Below are positions 9,275 to 18,835 of a stretch of 37,635 bases of DNA, piece by piece. Position numbers and translations under genes: made by a program. Each line of letters starts with the position of its first letter. Positions within the stretch are counted from its first letter, which is position 1. The notes below the pieces were generated by a model. The model worked only from the letters and a program-made list of their open reading frames with translations, was not told the DNA's origin and ran no database searches. Location of the stretch: NCBI GenBank assembly GCA_003565625.1, contig PXBD01000060.1:1-37635 (forward strand), read 5' to 3'. Source of the stretch: Gammaproteobacteria bacterium. GTDB taxonomy: Bacteria; Pseudomonadota; Gammaproteobacteria; Xanthomonadales; Wenzhouxiangellaceae.

Positions 9275-9316
9275 ATTAAATCTTTTGATTTAAAGTATTG
9301 TTTCAGCTAATACTGG
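9261..9316. promoter_or_regulatory. Nested palindromic operator region between aceB and the LysR-type gene
   Basis: This AT-rich segment stands out against its GC-rich surroundings. It holds a perfect 7-bp inverted repeat TTAAATC-TTTT-GATTTAA (9276-9293), which includes a T-N11-A spacing as in LysR-family sites. A second pair, CCAGTATT (9261-9268) and AATACTGG (9309-9316), brackets it. A further AGTATT lies at 9294-9299, facing AATACT at 9309-9314. The arrangement fits a tetrameric LysR-type protein bridging a recognition and an activation site. Which site serves which gene is unknown. Confidence 0.7.
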
Positions 9317-9324
9317 GTTGATCC

Positions 9325-10227
9325 ATGTACAAAGGCAACCTGCTCAAGCATCTGCGCGCCTTCATCCAGACTGCCCAGACCGGTAGCGTTTCCGCTGCCG
9401 CCGAACAACTGTTTCTCAGCCAACCCTCGGTCAGCCAGCAGATCCGCGCTCTGGAAGACCAACTGGACCAGAGCCTGTTCAGCCGTCACGGCCCGCGCCT
9501 GCAGCTGACCCCGGCGGGCAAGGCGCTGCTGGAAATGGCGCGACCCCTGGTCAACCGGATCGACGCGCTGCCCGACGAATTCGCCCGTCGCTACGGCTCG
9601 CTGGAGAGCGGTGAAGTGCGCATCGCCGCCGGCGAGTCCACCATCATGCACCTGTTGCCCCCGCTGATGATGCGCTTCCGTGGCCAGCATCCGGGCATCT
9701 ATGTTCATTTGCACAACGTCGCCGGCGTTGACGGTCTCGACATGATCCGCGAAGACCAGGTCGACTTTGCCGTCGGCTCGATGCTCGAGGTACCGGCCGA
9801 TATCCACTACCAGCCCATTTACCACTTCAGATCGGTTCTGATCATGAGTCCGGACCACCCTCTCGCCCGCCGCCGGCACATTGGCCTGGCCGACATCAGC
9901 CCTTACGGCCTGGTCCTGCCACCGCGCCGGCGAACCACCTTCCAGATGATTGACATGGTGTTTCGCAAGCACCAGTTGCCCTACCGGGTCGCGCTGGAGG
10001 TCGGCGGCTGGGAGGTCATCAAGCGCTACGTGGCCCAGGGCATGGGAATCTCGGTGGTCACCAGCATCTGTATTACCGAAACCGACCGCCAGAACCTATT
10101 GGTGCGCGATATGAGCGAATTCTTTCCGCGTCGGTCCTATGGTGTCGTGATGCGTCGCGGTGCTTATCTTTCCCCGCAGGCCGAACGCTTTATCGACCTG
10201 ATGAACCCGGAACTGTTCGGGGAGTAG
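9325..10227 (+). CDS. LysR-type transcriptional regulator, divergent from aceBA
   Basis: A 300-residue protein with an N-terminal winged helix-turn-helix (about 5-65; FIQTAQTGSVSAAAEQLFLS then QPSVSQQIRALE) and a periplasmic-binding-protein-like effector domain (about 90-295). LysR proteins bind DNA as tetramers and respond to a small effector. Its position, 113 bases from aceB and separated from it by a palindromic region, suggests it regulates the glyoxylate shunt and itself. The effector is not deducible from sequence. Glyoxylate or a TCA-linked acid would be a reasonable guess. No strong ribosome binding site precedes the ATG. mnmA follows 44 bases later but is unrelated in function. Confidence 0.93.
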   Translation: MYKGNLLKHLRAFIQTAQTGSVSAAAEQLFLSQPSVSQQIRALEDQLDQSLFSRHGPRLQLTPAGKALLEMARPLVNRIDALPDEFARRYGSLESGEVRIAAGESTIMHLLPPLMMRFRGQHPGIYVHLHNVAGVDGLDMIREDQVDFAVGSMLEVPADIHYQPIYHFRSVLIMSPDHPLARRRHIGLADISPYGLVLPPRRRTTFQMIDMVFRKHQLPYRVALEVGGWEVIKRYVAQGMGISVVTSICITETDRQNLLVRDMSEFFPRRSYGVVMRRGAYLSPQAERFIDLMNPELFGE

Positions 10228-10271
10228 GCCCCGCCCTTTCCTGCCGGCCTCACCACCCCCATATTGCGGCA

Positions 10272-11414
10272 ATGACCCGAGCAAAGCCCGACATCATGGT
10301 CGCCGTCTCCGGCGGAGTGGACTCGGCAACCACGGCCTGGCTGTTGAAAACCCAGGGCCGGAACGTTGCCGGCATGTTCATGAAAAACTGGGAGGAAGAC
10401 GATACCGGCAGTGGCTGTACGGCCGAAGCCGACGCGGCAGACGCCAGGGCGGTATGCCAGACCCTGGACATCCCGTTTCACGGGCGCAATTTTTCGGTCG
10501 AATACTGGGAGGAAGTTTTCGAAGCCTTCCTGGCCGAACTGGCCGCCGGCCGCACCCCGAACCCGGACATCCTGTGCAACCGCGAGATCAAGTTCAAGGC
10601 CTTCGTGGAGCACGCCCGCGATCTGGGTGCCGCACAAATCGCCACCGGCCACTACGCGCGCCGGCGAGAGAACGCCGACGGCTCGGTGGCGCTGCTGAAA
10701 GGGCGCGACCCGGACAAGGACCAAAGCTACTTCCTTCATGCCCTGACCCAGCAGCAGCTGGCCGGCGCGCTCTTTCCGCTCGGAGAGTTGACCAAAACCG
10801 AGGTCCGCGAACTGGCCACGCAGGCCCGACTGCCGGTGGCAGGCAAAAAAGACTCGACCGGCATCTGCTTTATTGGCGAGCGCAACTTCGATGCTTTCAT
10901 CGATCGCTACCTGCGCTCCGAGCCGGGCCCGATTCGCAGCGCGGATGGACGGGTCATTGGTCGCCATGCCGGCCTGATCCACTACACCCTCGGTCAGCGC
11001 AAGGGCCTGGAAATCGGTGGTTTGCGTGGCTTCGCCGAGCGCCCCTGGTATGTGGCGGCCAAGGATTTGCGCAGCAATGCGCTGTGCGCAGTACAGGATT
11101 CATTCCACCCCCTGCTGCTGGCCACCCAACTCACCGCCGGGCAACTGAACTGGATCCGCGGCCGGGCGCCAGAACCCGGCGCAAGACTCGGGGCCAAAGT
11201 GCGTTACCGCCAGCCGGATCAGCCCTGCACGATCGTCGAGTCGGGCCCCGATCAGCTCTGTCTGTCTTTCGATCATCCCCAGCGGGCGGTGACGCCTGGA
11301 CAGTCGGTGGTGGTGTACGATGGATGCGAGTGTCTGGGCGGCGGCGTGATCGAGCACTGCAATGCGCCGCTCCCGGACTGGATGGACCCCCTGCCCCCTG
11401 TGACAGCACCTTAG
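10272..11414 (+). CDS. mnmA: tRNA-specific 2-thiouridylase MnmA
   Basis: A 380-residue PP-loop ATPase that adds sulfur to U34 of the Lys, Glu and Gln tRNAs, taking it from the IscS/Tus relay. The ATP-binding SGGVDS motif is at 13-18. The two catalytic cysteines are Cys102 (NPDILCNREIKF) and Cys199 (STGICFIGERNF), the same numbers as in E. coli. The tRNA-contact motifs GMFMKNW and GHYAR and the C-terminal beta-barrel are present. hflD begins three bases after its stop, repeating the conserved mnmA-hflD pair. The tRNA-Gln(TTG) in this window is one expected substrate. Confidence 0.98.
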   Translation: MTRAKPDIMVAVSGGVDSATTAWLLKTQGRNVAGMFMKNWEEDDTGSGCTAEADAADARAVCQTLDIPFHGRNFSVEYWEEVFEAFLAELAAGRTPNPDILCNREIKFKAFVEHARDLGAAQIATGHYARRRENADGSVALLKGRDPDKDQSYFLHALTQQQLAGALFPLGELTKTEVRELATQARLPVAGKKDSTGICFIGERNFDAFIDRYLRSEPGPIRSADGRVIGRHAGLIHYTLGQRKGLEIGGLRGFAERPWYVAAKDLRSNALCAVQDSFHPLLLATQLTAGQLNWIRGRAPEPGARLGAKVRYRQPDQPCTIVESGPDQLCLSFDHPQRAVTPGQSVVVYDGCECLGGGVIEHCNAPLPDWMDPLPPVTAP

Positions 11415-11417
11415 ATC

Positions 11418-12029
11418 ATGAAAGACGCCACCATCGCTTTTGCCGGCATGCTGCAGGCCGGTGAACTGGTTCGCCAGATCGCCTCATCGGGCACCTGTAG
11501 CCAGCAGGCCGCCCGAGCCACCCTCGACAGCATCTTCAAGCTCGATGCCGAGTCTACCGAAGCGGTCTACGACGGCCTCGGCGGCGTGCGCATGGGATTG
11601 CGCGTTCTGGTGGAACTGTTTGGCGCGCGTGCCGCACAGGACAGTCTGGCCAGCCTCAATCACGCCCTCGGCATGGGCAAGCTCGGCCGCCGCATCCAGC
11701 GCGACGAGCCGCGCTCGGCGGCACTCGGACGCGAGATCTCGCTGGTCGAATCGGCCTGGCGCGACAGTGAAGACCCGCTCGATGCCGCGGTCATCAGCCA
11801 GCTGGCGGATGCCTACCAGAGCCATGTCTCTACGCTGGACTTCCGACTGTCGATCAACGGCAAGCCCGACTATCTTCGCCAGGACGACAAGGTTGCCCTT
11901 ATTCGCGCCCTGCTCCTGGGCGGCATTCGCTCCGCCTTCCTGTGGCACCAGGTCGGTGGCCGCCAGTGGCGGCTGATCTTCCAGCGCCGCAAGATGCTGC
12001 ACCAGGCAGAGACCCTGCTGACCGCCTGA
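11418..12029 (+). CDS. hflD: High-frequency lysogenization protein HflD homologue
   Basis: A 203-residue, mostly helical protein of the HflD/YcfC (DUF489) family. The family pattern is visible at the start (AFAGMLQAGELVRQIA), in GGVRMGLRVLVELFG, and in the GGIRSAFLWHQVGGRQWRLIFQR block near the end. In E. coli, HflD is membrane-associated and affects the lambda CII protein; its normal cell role is unclear. It starts three bases after mnmA, so the two are certainly cotranscribed. In many gammaproteobacteria purB follows; here acnA does, 135 bases away with its own promoter. Confidence 0.93.
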   Translation: MKDATIAFAGMLQAGELVRQIASSGTCSQQAARATLDSIFKLDAESTEAVYDGLGGVRMGLRVLVELFGARAAQDSLASLNHALGMGKLGRRIQRDEPRSAALGREISLVESAWRDSEDPLDAAVISQLADAYQSHVSTLDFRLSINGKPDYLRQDDKVALIRALLLGGIRSAFLWHQVGGRQWRLIFQRRKMLHQAETLLTA

Positions 12030-12076
12030 AACACCCGTCGCAGCAGTCCCTAAACTCCGACTGCGGCGTTTGACCA

Positions 12077-12085
12077 TGCTAGAAT
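12077..12085 (+). promoter_or_regulatory. Extended -10 promoter in front of acnA
   Basis: TGC followed by TAGAAT (12080-12085) forms a good extended -10. No convincing -35 lies 16-18 bases upstream, which extended -10 promoters can tolerate. It is 80 bases before the acnA start, inside the otherwise featureless 12030-12164 gap. Confidence 0.5.
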
Positions 12086-12164
12086 CCAGAGATCGAACTT
12101 TTCCTGGCCTCGGTGTCTCGCCAGGCATCCCAGGCCGCTATTTCGTGACTCTGGAGAATCCCGC

Positions 12165-14933
<2,769 letters not shown>

Positions 14934-14952
14934 AGCTTCGACCCCCTTCGAC

Positions 14953-14981
14953 AAAAAGCCGGCCCACGTGGCCGGCTTTTT
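14953..14981. terminator. Strong bidirectional intrinsic terminator
   Basis: A perfect 7-bp GC stem (14958-14964 GCCGGCC with 14970-14976 GGCCGGC) has a 5-base loop. It is flanked by five A on the left and five T on the right, so a U run follows the stem on either strand. It sits between acnA (plus) and the cyclic-nucleotide-binding-fold gene (minus) and serves both. Confidence 0.95.
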
Positions 14982-15010
14982 GCTGCTCCAGGCTGCTCTC
15001 GGCCAGCGCT

Positions 15011-15484
15011 TCAGGCAAAGCCCGGCGGGCTCCACTGATCCATCATCTTGCGCTGGGCGGCGTCCAGTCGTCTTGCCATTAACTCCGAAAAGCGACGCAG
15101 CAGCGGATAGCCAAAGGTGCTGTCAGCATCGCAACGCGCCAGCAGGGCCTTGCCGTCAAACTCCAGAACGCGCGTCGGACCGGATGAACGGGCATGGAAA
15201 TGCCACACGTAAGGAGCAATGAGCCACGACCATCCAAACACTTCTCCGGCGTCCAGACGGGTGATCTCCAGCTTCGGTCCGGCAATGGCTGGCACTTCGA
15301 TTACCAGTGACCCTTCAAGGATCAAGTAAAACGATTCGGCCGGAGAGCCCTGACGGGCAAGAACCTCGTCCGGCCCAAGCGCTCTTTCCGAAGCGTTGGC
15401 CGCCAGAATCTCCAGATGATCGTCGGCCAGGCCGGCGAACAGGTTGTGACTGCTTAGAATGCTTTGAATCTCTTGATGTTCCAT
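15011..15484 (-). CDS. Stand-alone cyclic-nucleotide-binding-fold protein, no DNA-binding domain
   Basis: A 157-residue protein consisting of one cNMP-binding beta-roll (about 12-130) and a short helical tail, without the helix-turn-helix of Crp/Fnr. The start region reads LFAGLADDHLEILAANA. GEVFGWSWL replaces the usual FGELAL of cAMP-binding pockets, and the following segment YVWHFHARS lacks the standard PRAA arginine context, so binding of cAMP is doubtful. I recall similar FGWSWL proteins annotated only as cyclic-nucleotide-binding-domain proteins. The ATG at 15484 has AAGGAG about six bases upstream; the frame is open to 15562 but that extension has no such site. It is divergent from the YfcC-type transporter. 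Confidence 0.85.
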   Translation of the reverse strand: MEHQEIQSILSSHNLFAGLADDHLEILAANASERALGPDEVLARQGSPAESFYLILEGSLVIEVPAIAGPKLEITRLDAGEVFGWSWLIAPYVWHFHARSSGPTRVLEFDGKALLARCDADSTFGYPLLRRFSELMARRLDAAQRKMMDQWSPPGFA

Positions 15485-15710
15485 TGGTTCTCCTTGCAAA
15501 TGCCGAAAGACAGCCGATAAGGACAGAGTAACACCACACCCAAGTGACCGAACATATCGCAATTGGCCAGATTCACGACTTTCATCAAGTGGGCAACGCC
15601 GACCTCAACCTGACATAATCCAGCTTCTAGCGGTTCCATATTGATCAAACTCATGCCTGCAATCCTGAAAGCCCCTCTGACCCTGCCCGGTGCACAACCG
15701 AGGAGCATTG
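15485..15710. other. Divergent intergenic region, no clear element
   Basis: This 226-base gap separates the cyclic-nucleotide-binding-fold gene and the YfcC-type transporter and must hold both promoters. I see no convincing -35/-10 pair. A TTGATCAA palindrome lies about 70 bases before the transporter start. A short open frame on the minus strand here looks non-coding. Confidence 0.5.
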
Positions 15711-17108
15711 GTGGCCCCGGAACACGCTAAGTCAGTGGGCTTGCGAATGCCGCACACCCTGGTGCTGATGTTCGCCATGATGGCGCTGGCGCTGACGCTG
15801 ACCTGGATTCTCCCGGCCGGAGAGTTTGCCACCGAGACCAACGAGGCCGGCCGCGAGGTGGTCGTGGCCGGCACCTACGCAGCACTTGAAGACGGCCCGG
15901 CACTGACTCCCTGGGCCTTGTTCACGGTGGTGCCGCGGGCCCTGGCTGACGCCCAGGGCATCATCTTTTTCGTCCTGATCATCGGCGGGGCGCTGGCGGT
16001 CATCCGCCAGACCGGTGCGATTGATGCCATGCTCGACCGCATCATTCGTCGCTTCGGCAATCTCCCGGCCTTGCTCATTCTGGCCGGCATGCTGGCGTTC
16101 GGAATCGCTTCGGCCACGCTCGGCATGGCCGAAGAATACATCCCGTTCGTTGCCATCCTGATCAGCCTGTGCGTTGCCTTGCGCATGGACACCATGACCG
16201 CCATCGGCATCATGGTGGTCGGCTACGGCATCGGCTACGGCGTGGCCCTTATCAATCCCTTCACCTTGCTGGTGGCCCAGGAAGTGGCCGAGCTCCAGCC
16301 CGGCTCGGGCATGGGCTTCCGGGCCGCGCTATGGCTACCGTTTTTCGCCATCGGTTTTCACCATGTCTGGCGCTATTCGCGCCGGGTTCAGGCCGACCCC
16401 GCTGCCTCTCTGGTCGCCGATGTGCCGGGTGCGCAGCCGCCTGAGCCCAGCGCCCAGCCGGAGCTGAACCGGGCCCGCCTGCTGGTGCTGCTGGCCACGC
16501 TGGGGGCGCTGACGGCGCTGGTGATCGGGATCATTACCGCTGGCTGGTACCTGGTGGAGCTCGGCGCGGTATTCCTGTTGCTGGCCATCGTCGCCGGGTT
16601 GCTGGGCGGACTGAAGCTTGACGACATCGCCAATACCTTCACCCGCGGGGCCGCGGAACTGGCCGGCACGGCCTTGCTGATTGGCTTTGCCCGCTCTATT
16701 GCCCTGCTGCTGGAAGACGGCCTGGTACTGCACACCATCGTCAACGCGCTGGCCACGCCGCTGGCCGCTTTCCCGGCCGCCTTGTCGGCGGTCGGCATGC
16801 TGGGCATCCAGAGCCTGCTGAATCTGTTCATTCCGTCCGGCAGCGGCCAGGCGTTCGTTACCATGCCGCTGATGGCACCGATCGGCGACCTGGTCGGGGT
16901 CTCACGCCAGGTATCGGTGCTGGCGTTTCAGTTCGGCGATGGCTTCATGAACATGATCGTGCCAACCAACCCGGTGTTGATGGGCATCCTCGGCCTGGCC
17001 GGCATCCCTTATGTGCGCTGGTTCCGGTTCATCTTTCCGCTGATTATCAAGCTGCTGATCGCAGGATCGCTGGCGCTGGTAATCGCGGTTTGGCTCGGTT
17101 ACAGCTGA
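15711..17108 (+). CDS. YfcC/DcuC-family membrane transporter
   Basis: A 465-residue inner-membrane protein with about twelve hydrophobic segments, of the YfcC branch of the C4-dicarboxylate carrier (DcuC) superfamily. Landmarks are the N-terminal [28 protein letters not shown], then [37 protein letters not shown] in the middle and [19 protein letters not shown] in the second half. The substrate is unknown; related proteins are linked to dicarboxylates, acetate flux or basic amino acids. I chose the GTG at 15711 because GAGGAG lies five bases upstream; an in-frame GTG at 15690 has none. Its stop is only three bases from that of convergent prs, with no terminator between them. Confidence 0.88.
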   Translation: MAPEHAKSVGLRMPHTLVLMFAMMALALTLTWILPAGEFATETNEAGREVVVAGTYAALEDGPALTPWALFTVVPRALADAQGIIFFVLIIGGALAVIRQTGAIDAMLDRIIRRFGNLPALLILAGMLAFGIASATLGMAEEYIPFVAILISLCVALRMDTMTAIGIMVVGYGIGYGVALINPFTLLVAQEVAELQPGSGMGFRAALWLPFFAIGFHHVWRYSRRVQADPAASLVADVPGAQPPEPSAQPELNRARLLVLLATLGALTALVIGIITAGWYLVELGAVFLLLAIVAGLLGGLKLDDIANTFTRGAAELAGTALLIGFARSIALLLEDGLVLHTIVNALATPLAAFPAALSAVGMLGIQSLLNLFIPSGSGQAFVTMPLMAPIGDLVGVSRQVSVLAFQFGDGFMNMIVPTNPVLMGILGLAGIPYVRWFRFIFPLIIKLLIAGSLALVIAVWLGYS

Positions 17109-17111
17109 CGA

Positions 17112-18065
17112 TCAGTCAACGTACATCGAGCTGACGGATTCGCCTTCGGACATGCGCCGGATGGTCTCGGCGAGCATTTGGGCAACCGACAACTGGCGGA
17201 TGCGACCGCAGTCGAGCGCCGCCTGGCTGAGGGGAATGGTGTCGGTGACGACAATTTCGTCGAGGCGGGAATTGCTGATGTTGTCAATGGCGCGCCCCGA
17301 CAGCACTGGATGGACGCAGTAGGCAACGACCTTGAGCGCGCCGGCATCCTTGAGCGCACCGGCCGCCGCACACAAGGTGCCGGCGGTATCAATCATGTCG
17401 TCGACCAGAACGCAGACCTTGCCGCGCACATCGCCAATCAGATTCATCACGGTGGCTTCGTTGGCGCGCGGACGCCGCTTGTCGATGATCGCCAGGTCGG
17501 CATCCAGACGCTTGGCAATGGCGCGAGCGCGAACCACACCACCCACATCGGGTGAGACGACGATGATTTCGTCGGCGCTGTACTGCTTCCAGATGTCGGC
17601 CAGGGTCAGCGGCGAGGCATAGACGTTGTCGACCGGGATGTCGAAAAAACCCTGAATCTGATCTGCGTGCAGGTCAACGGTCACCACCCGGTCAGTGCCG
17701 ACCGTCCCGATCATGCGCGCGGCCACCTTGGCCGTGATGGGCACACGGGCCGACCGCGGCCTGCGATCCTGACGGGCATACCCGAAATAGGGAATCACCG
17801 CAGTCAGGCGCCAGGCCGACGCGCGCGCCAGGGCGTCCATCATGACCAGCAGTTCCATGAAGTTCTCCGCCGCCGGCGAACAGGTGGGCTGGATCACGTA
17901 GACGTCGCTGCCGCGCACGTTTTCCATGATCTCAACCATGGTCTCGCCGTCGCTGAAGCGGCCAACATTGGCCCGGCCCAGCGGGACCCCCAACGAACGG
18001 GCCACGGCGGTGGCAAGCACCGGGTTGGCGTTGCCCGAAAACACCATCAGAGAGGAATCTGTCAA
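17112..18065 (-). CDS. prs: Ribose-phosphate pyrophosphokinase
   Basis: A 317-residue enzyme making PRPP from ribose 5-phosphate and ATP for nucleotide, His, Trp and NAD synthesis. Key blocks are GRFSDGE near the start, [14 protein letters not shown], the catalytic [27 protein letters not shown], and the PRPP loop [15 protein letters not shown] favour the TTG at 18065, which yields an N-terminus of the form [14 protein letters not shown] that resembles Xanthomonas Prs from memory. An ATG at 18047 is the alternative, and the frame stays open to 18101. It lies 39 bases downstream of tRNA-Gln and is probably transcribed with it. rplY and pth, often next, are absent. Confidence 0.97.
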   Translation of the reverse strand: MTDSSLMVFSGNANPVLATAVARSLGVPLGRANVGRFSDGETMVEIMENVRGSDVYVIQPTCSPAAENFMELLVMMDALARASAWRLTAVIPYFGYARQDRRPRSARVPITAKVAARMIGTVGTDRVVTVDLHADQIQGFFDIPVDNVYASPLTLADIWKQYSADEIIVVSPDVGGVVRARAIAKRLDADLAIIDKRRPRANEATVMNLIGDVRGKVCVLVDDMIDTAGTLCAAAGALKDAGALKVVAYCVHPVLSGRAIDNISNSRLDEIVVTDTIPLSQAALDCGRIRQLSVAQMLAETIRRMSEGESVSSMYVD

Positions 18066-18104
18066 GAGCGCACCCGCCTCGCTTTTGAGCAATCGGAGCA
18101 AAAT

Positions 18105-18181
18105 TGGCTGGGACGGCAGGACTCGAACCTGCGAATGCGGGGATCAAAACCCCGTGCCTTAACCAACTTGGCGACGTCCCA
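18105..18181 (-). tRNA. tRNA-Gln (TTG)
   Basis: A 77-nt cloverleaf on the minus strand. The acceptor stem TGGGACG pairs with CGTCCCA, the discriminator is G and CCA is encoded at 18105-18107. The anticodon loop TTTTGAT gives anticodon TTG, and the body resembles E. coli tRNA-Gln. It sits directly in front of prs, a linkage common in gammaproteobacteria. Confidence 0.96.
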
Positions 18182-18209
18182 GCAGAAATCGATCGTAAAC
18201 CGGGACGTG

Positions 18210-18215
18210 ATTATA
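18210..18215 (-). promoter_or_regulatory. -10 element of the tRNA-Gln/prs promoter
   Basis: A perfect TATAAT on the minus strand lies 28 bases before the tRNA-Gln 5' end, which predicts a leader of about 20 bases. The -35 region falls inside the end of lolB and is a poor match (nearest is TCGACC at 18235-18240, spacing 19). Confidence 0.6.
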
Positions 18216-18223
18216 ACGACATT

Positions 18224-18835
18224 TCACGCGCCCGGGTCGATCCAGCGCCAACCCCGCAGCAGGATCCGCACCTCGTAGGGAGCGCTCCTGGCCTGCATTC
18301 GCTGCGGCATCAGCGGACCGTCGGCCACCTGGCTATAGCGCTGATATTCCAAGACCCAGTCCTGTCCGGCAATGCTGGTCATGGTCCCGTCGGCCGCATA
18401 GGTAACTTCTTCCCCGAGACTGGAATTCAGTCCGCGCAGCCAGAAGGCAAGCCGCCTTACCGGGATGGGCCAGCCGACCACTTCGGCCACCAGTAGATCC
18501 GGATCAGGGCCGCGCACCAGGCCAACCTCGCTGCCCTCCAGCAAGGCACCCTGGTCGTTGAACAACAGGCGCCACTGCCGTCCTCCGGCAACCGTTCGCA
18601 GGTGGACATCATGCTGATCGCCCTCGGCGCGCCAGTCAAACGACAGCTGCCCGCCCTGCTGGCCGTCTGAAAGCGCCAGGCGACCGCTCACTCGCCAGGA
18701 AGAGTACAGGCCAAACCAGTCTTCGCGTTCTTCGACCCAGGCGCCGGCCGGGCGCTGCTCGCGCACCGCGCAACCACTCAGAACCAGCAACAAGGCGGCA
18801 AGGACCAGCACGCCCGTCGCCCGCGATATCGTCAC
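18224..18835 (-). CDS. lolB: Outer-membrane lipoprotein insertion protein LolB
   Basis: A 203-residue outer-membrane lipoprotein that receives lipoproteins from LolA and inserts them in the outer membrane. It has a signal peptide ending in the lipobox LSGC (Cys22), then the LolB-type WRVSGRLALSDGQQGGQLSFDW opening of the beta-barrel, LLEGSEVGLVRG, and the PVRRLAFWLRGL helix. The start is GTG and its first bases overlap the stop of the upstream TPR gene (GTGA), so translation is coupled. The usual neighbour ispE is missing: tRNA-Gln follows within 43 bases. This lipoprotein would itself depend on lipoprotein acylation, which is relevant to the Lnb-like gene at 28739. Confidence 0.93.
   Translation of the reverse strand: MTISRATGVLVLAALLLVLSGCAVREQRPAGAWVEEREDWFGLYSSWRVSGRLALSDGQQGGQLSFDWRAEGDQHDVHLRTVAGGRQWRLLFNDQGALLEGSEVGLVRGPDPDLLVAEVVGWPIPVRRLAFWLRGLNSSLGEEVTYAADGTMTSIAGQDWVLEYQRYSQVADGPLMPQRMQARSAPYEVRILLRGWRWIDPGA

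Noticed and set aside
12032..12068. Inverted repeat CGCAG/CTGCG in the hflD-acnA gap as a terminator or attenuator
   Set aside because: The stem is only five bases with a long loop and no T run.
15454..15708. A short minus-strand open frame in the gap between the cNMP-fold gene and the YfcC-type gene
   Set aside because: It overlaps the cNMP-fold start in another frame, has no good start signal and no family resemblance. The AAGGAG site there serves the ATG at 15484.
18035..18065. TTGACA at 18060-18065 (minus strand) as a prs promoter
   Set aside because: The -35 match is perfect but no -10 is present at 16-18 bases, and the sequence falls on the probable prs start codon.
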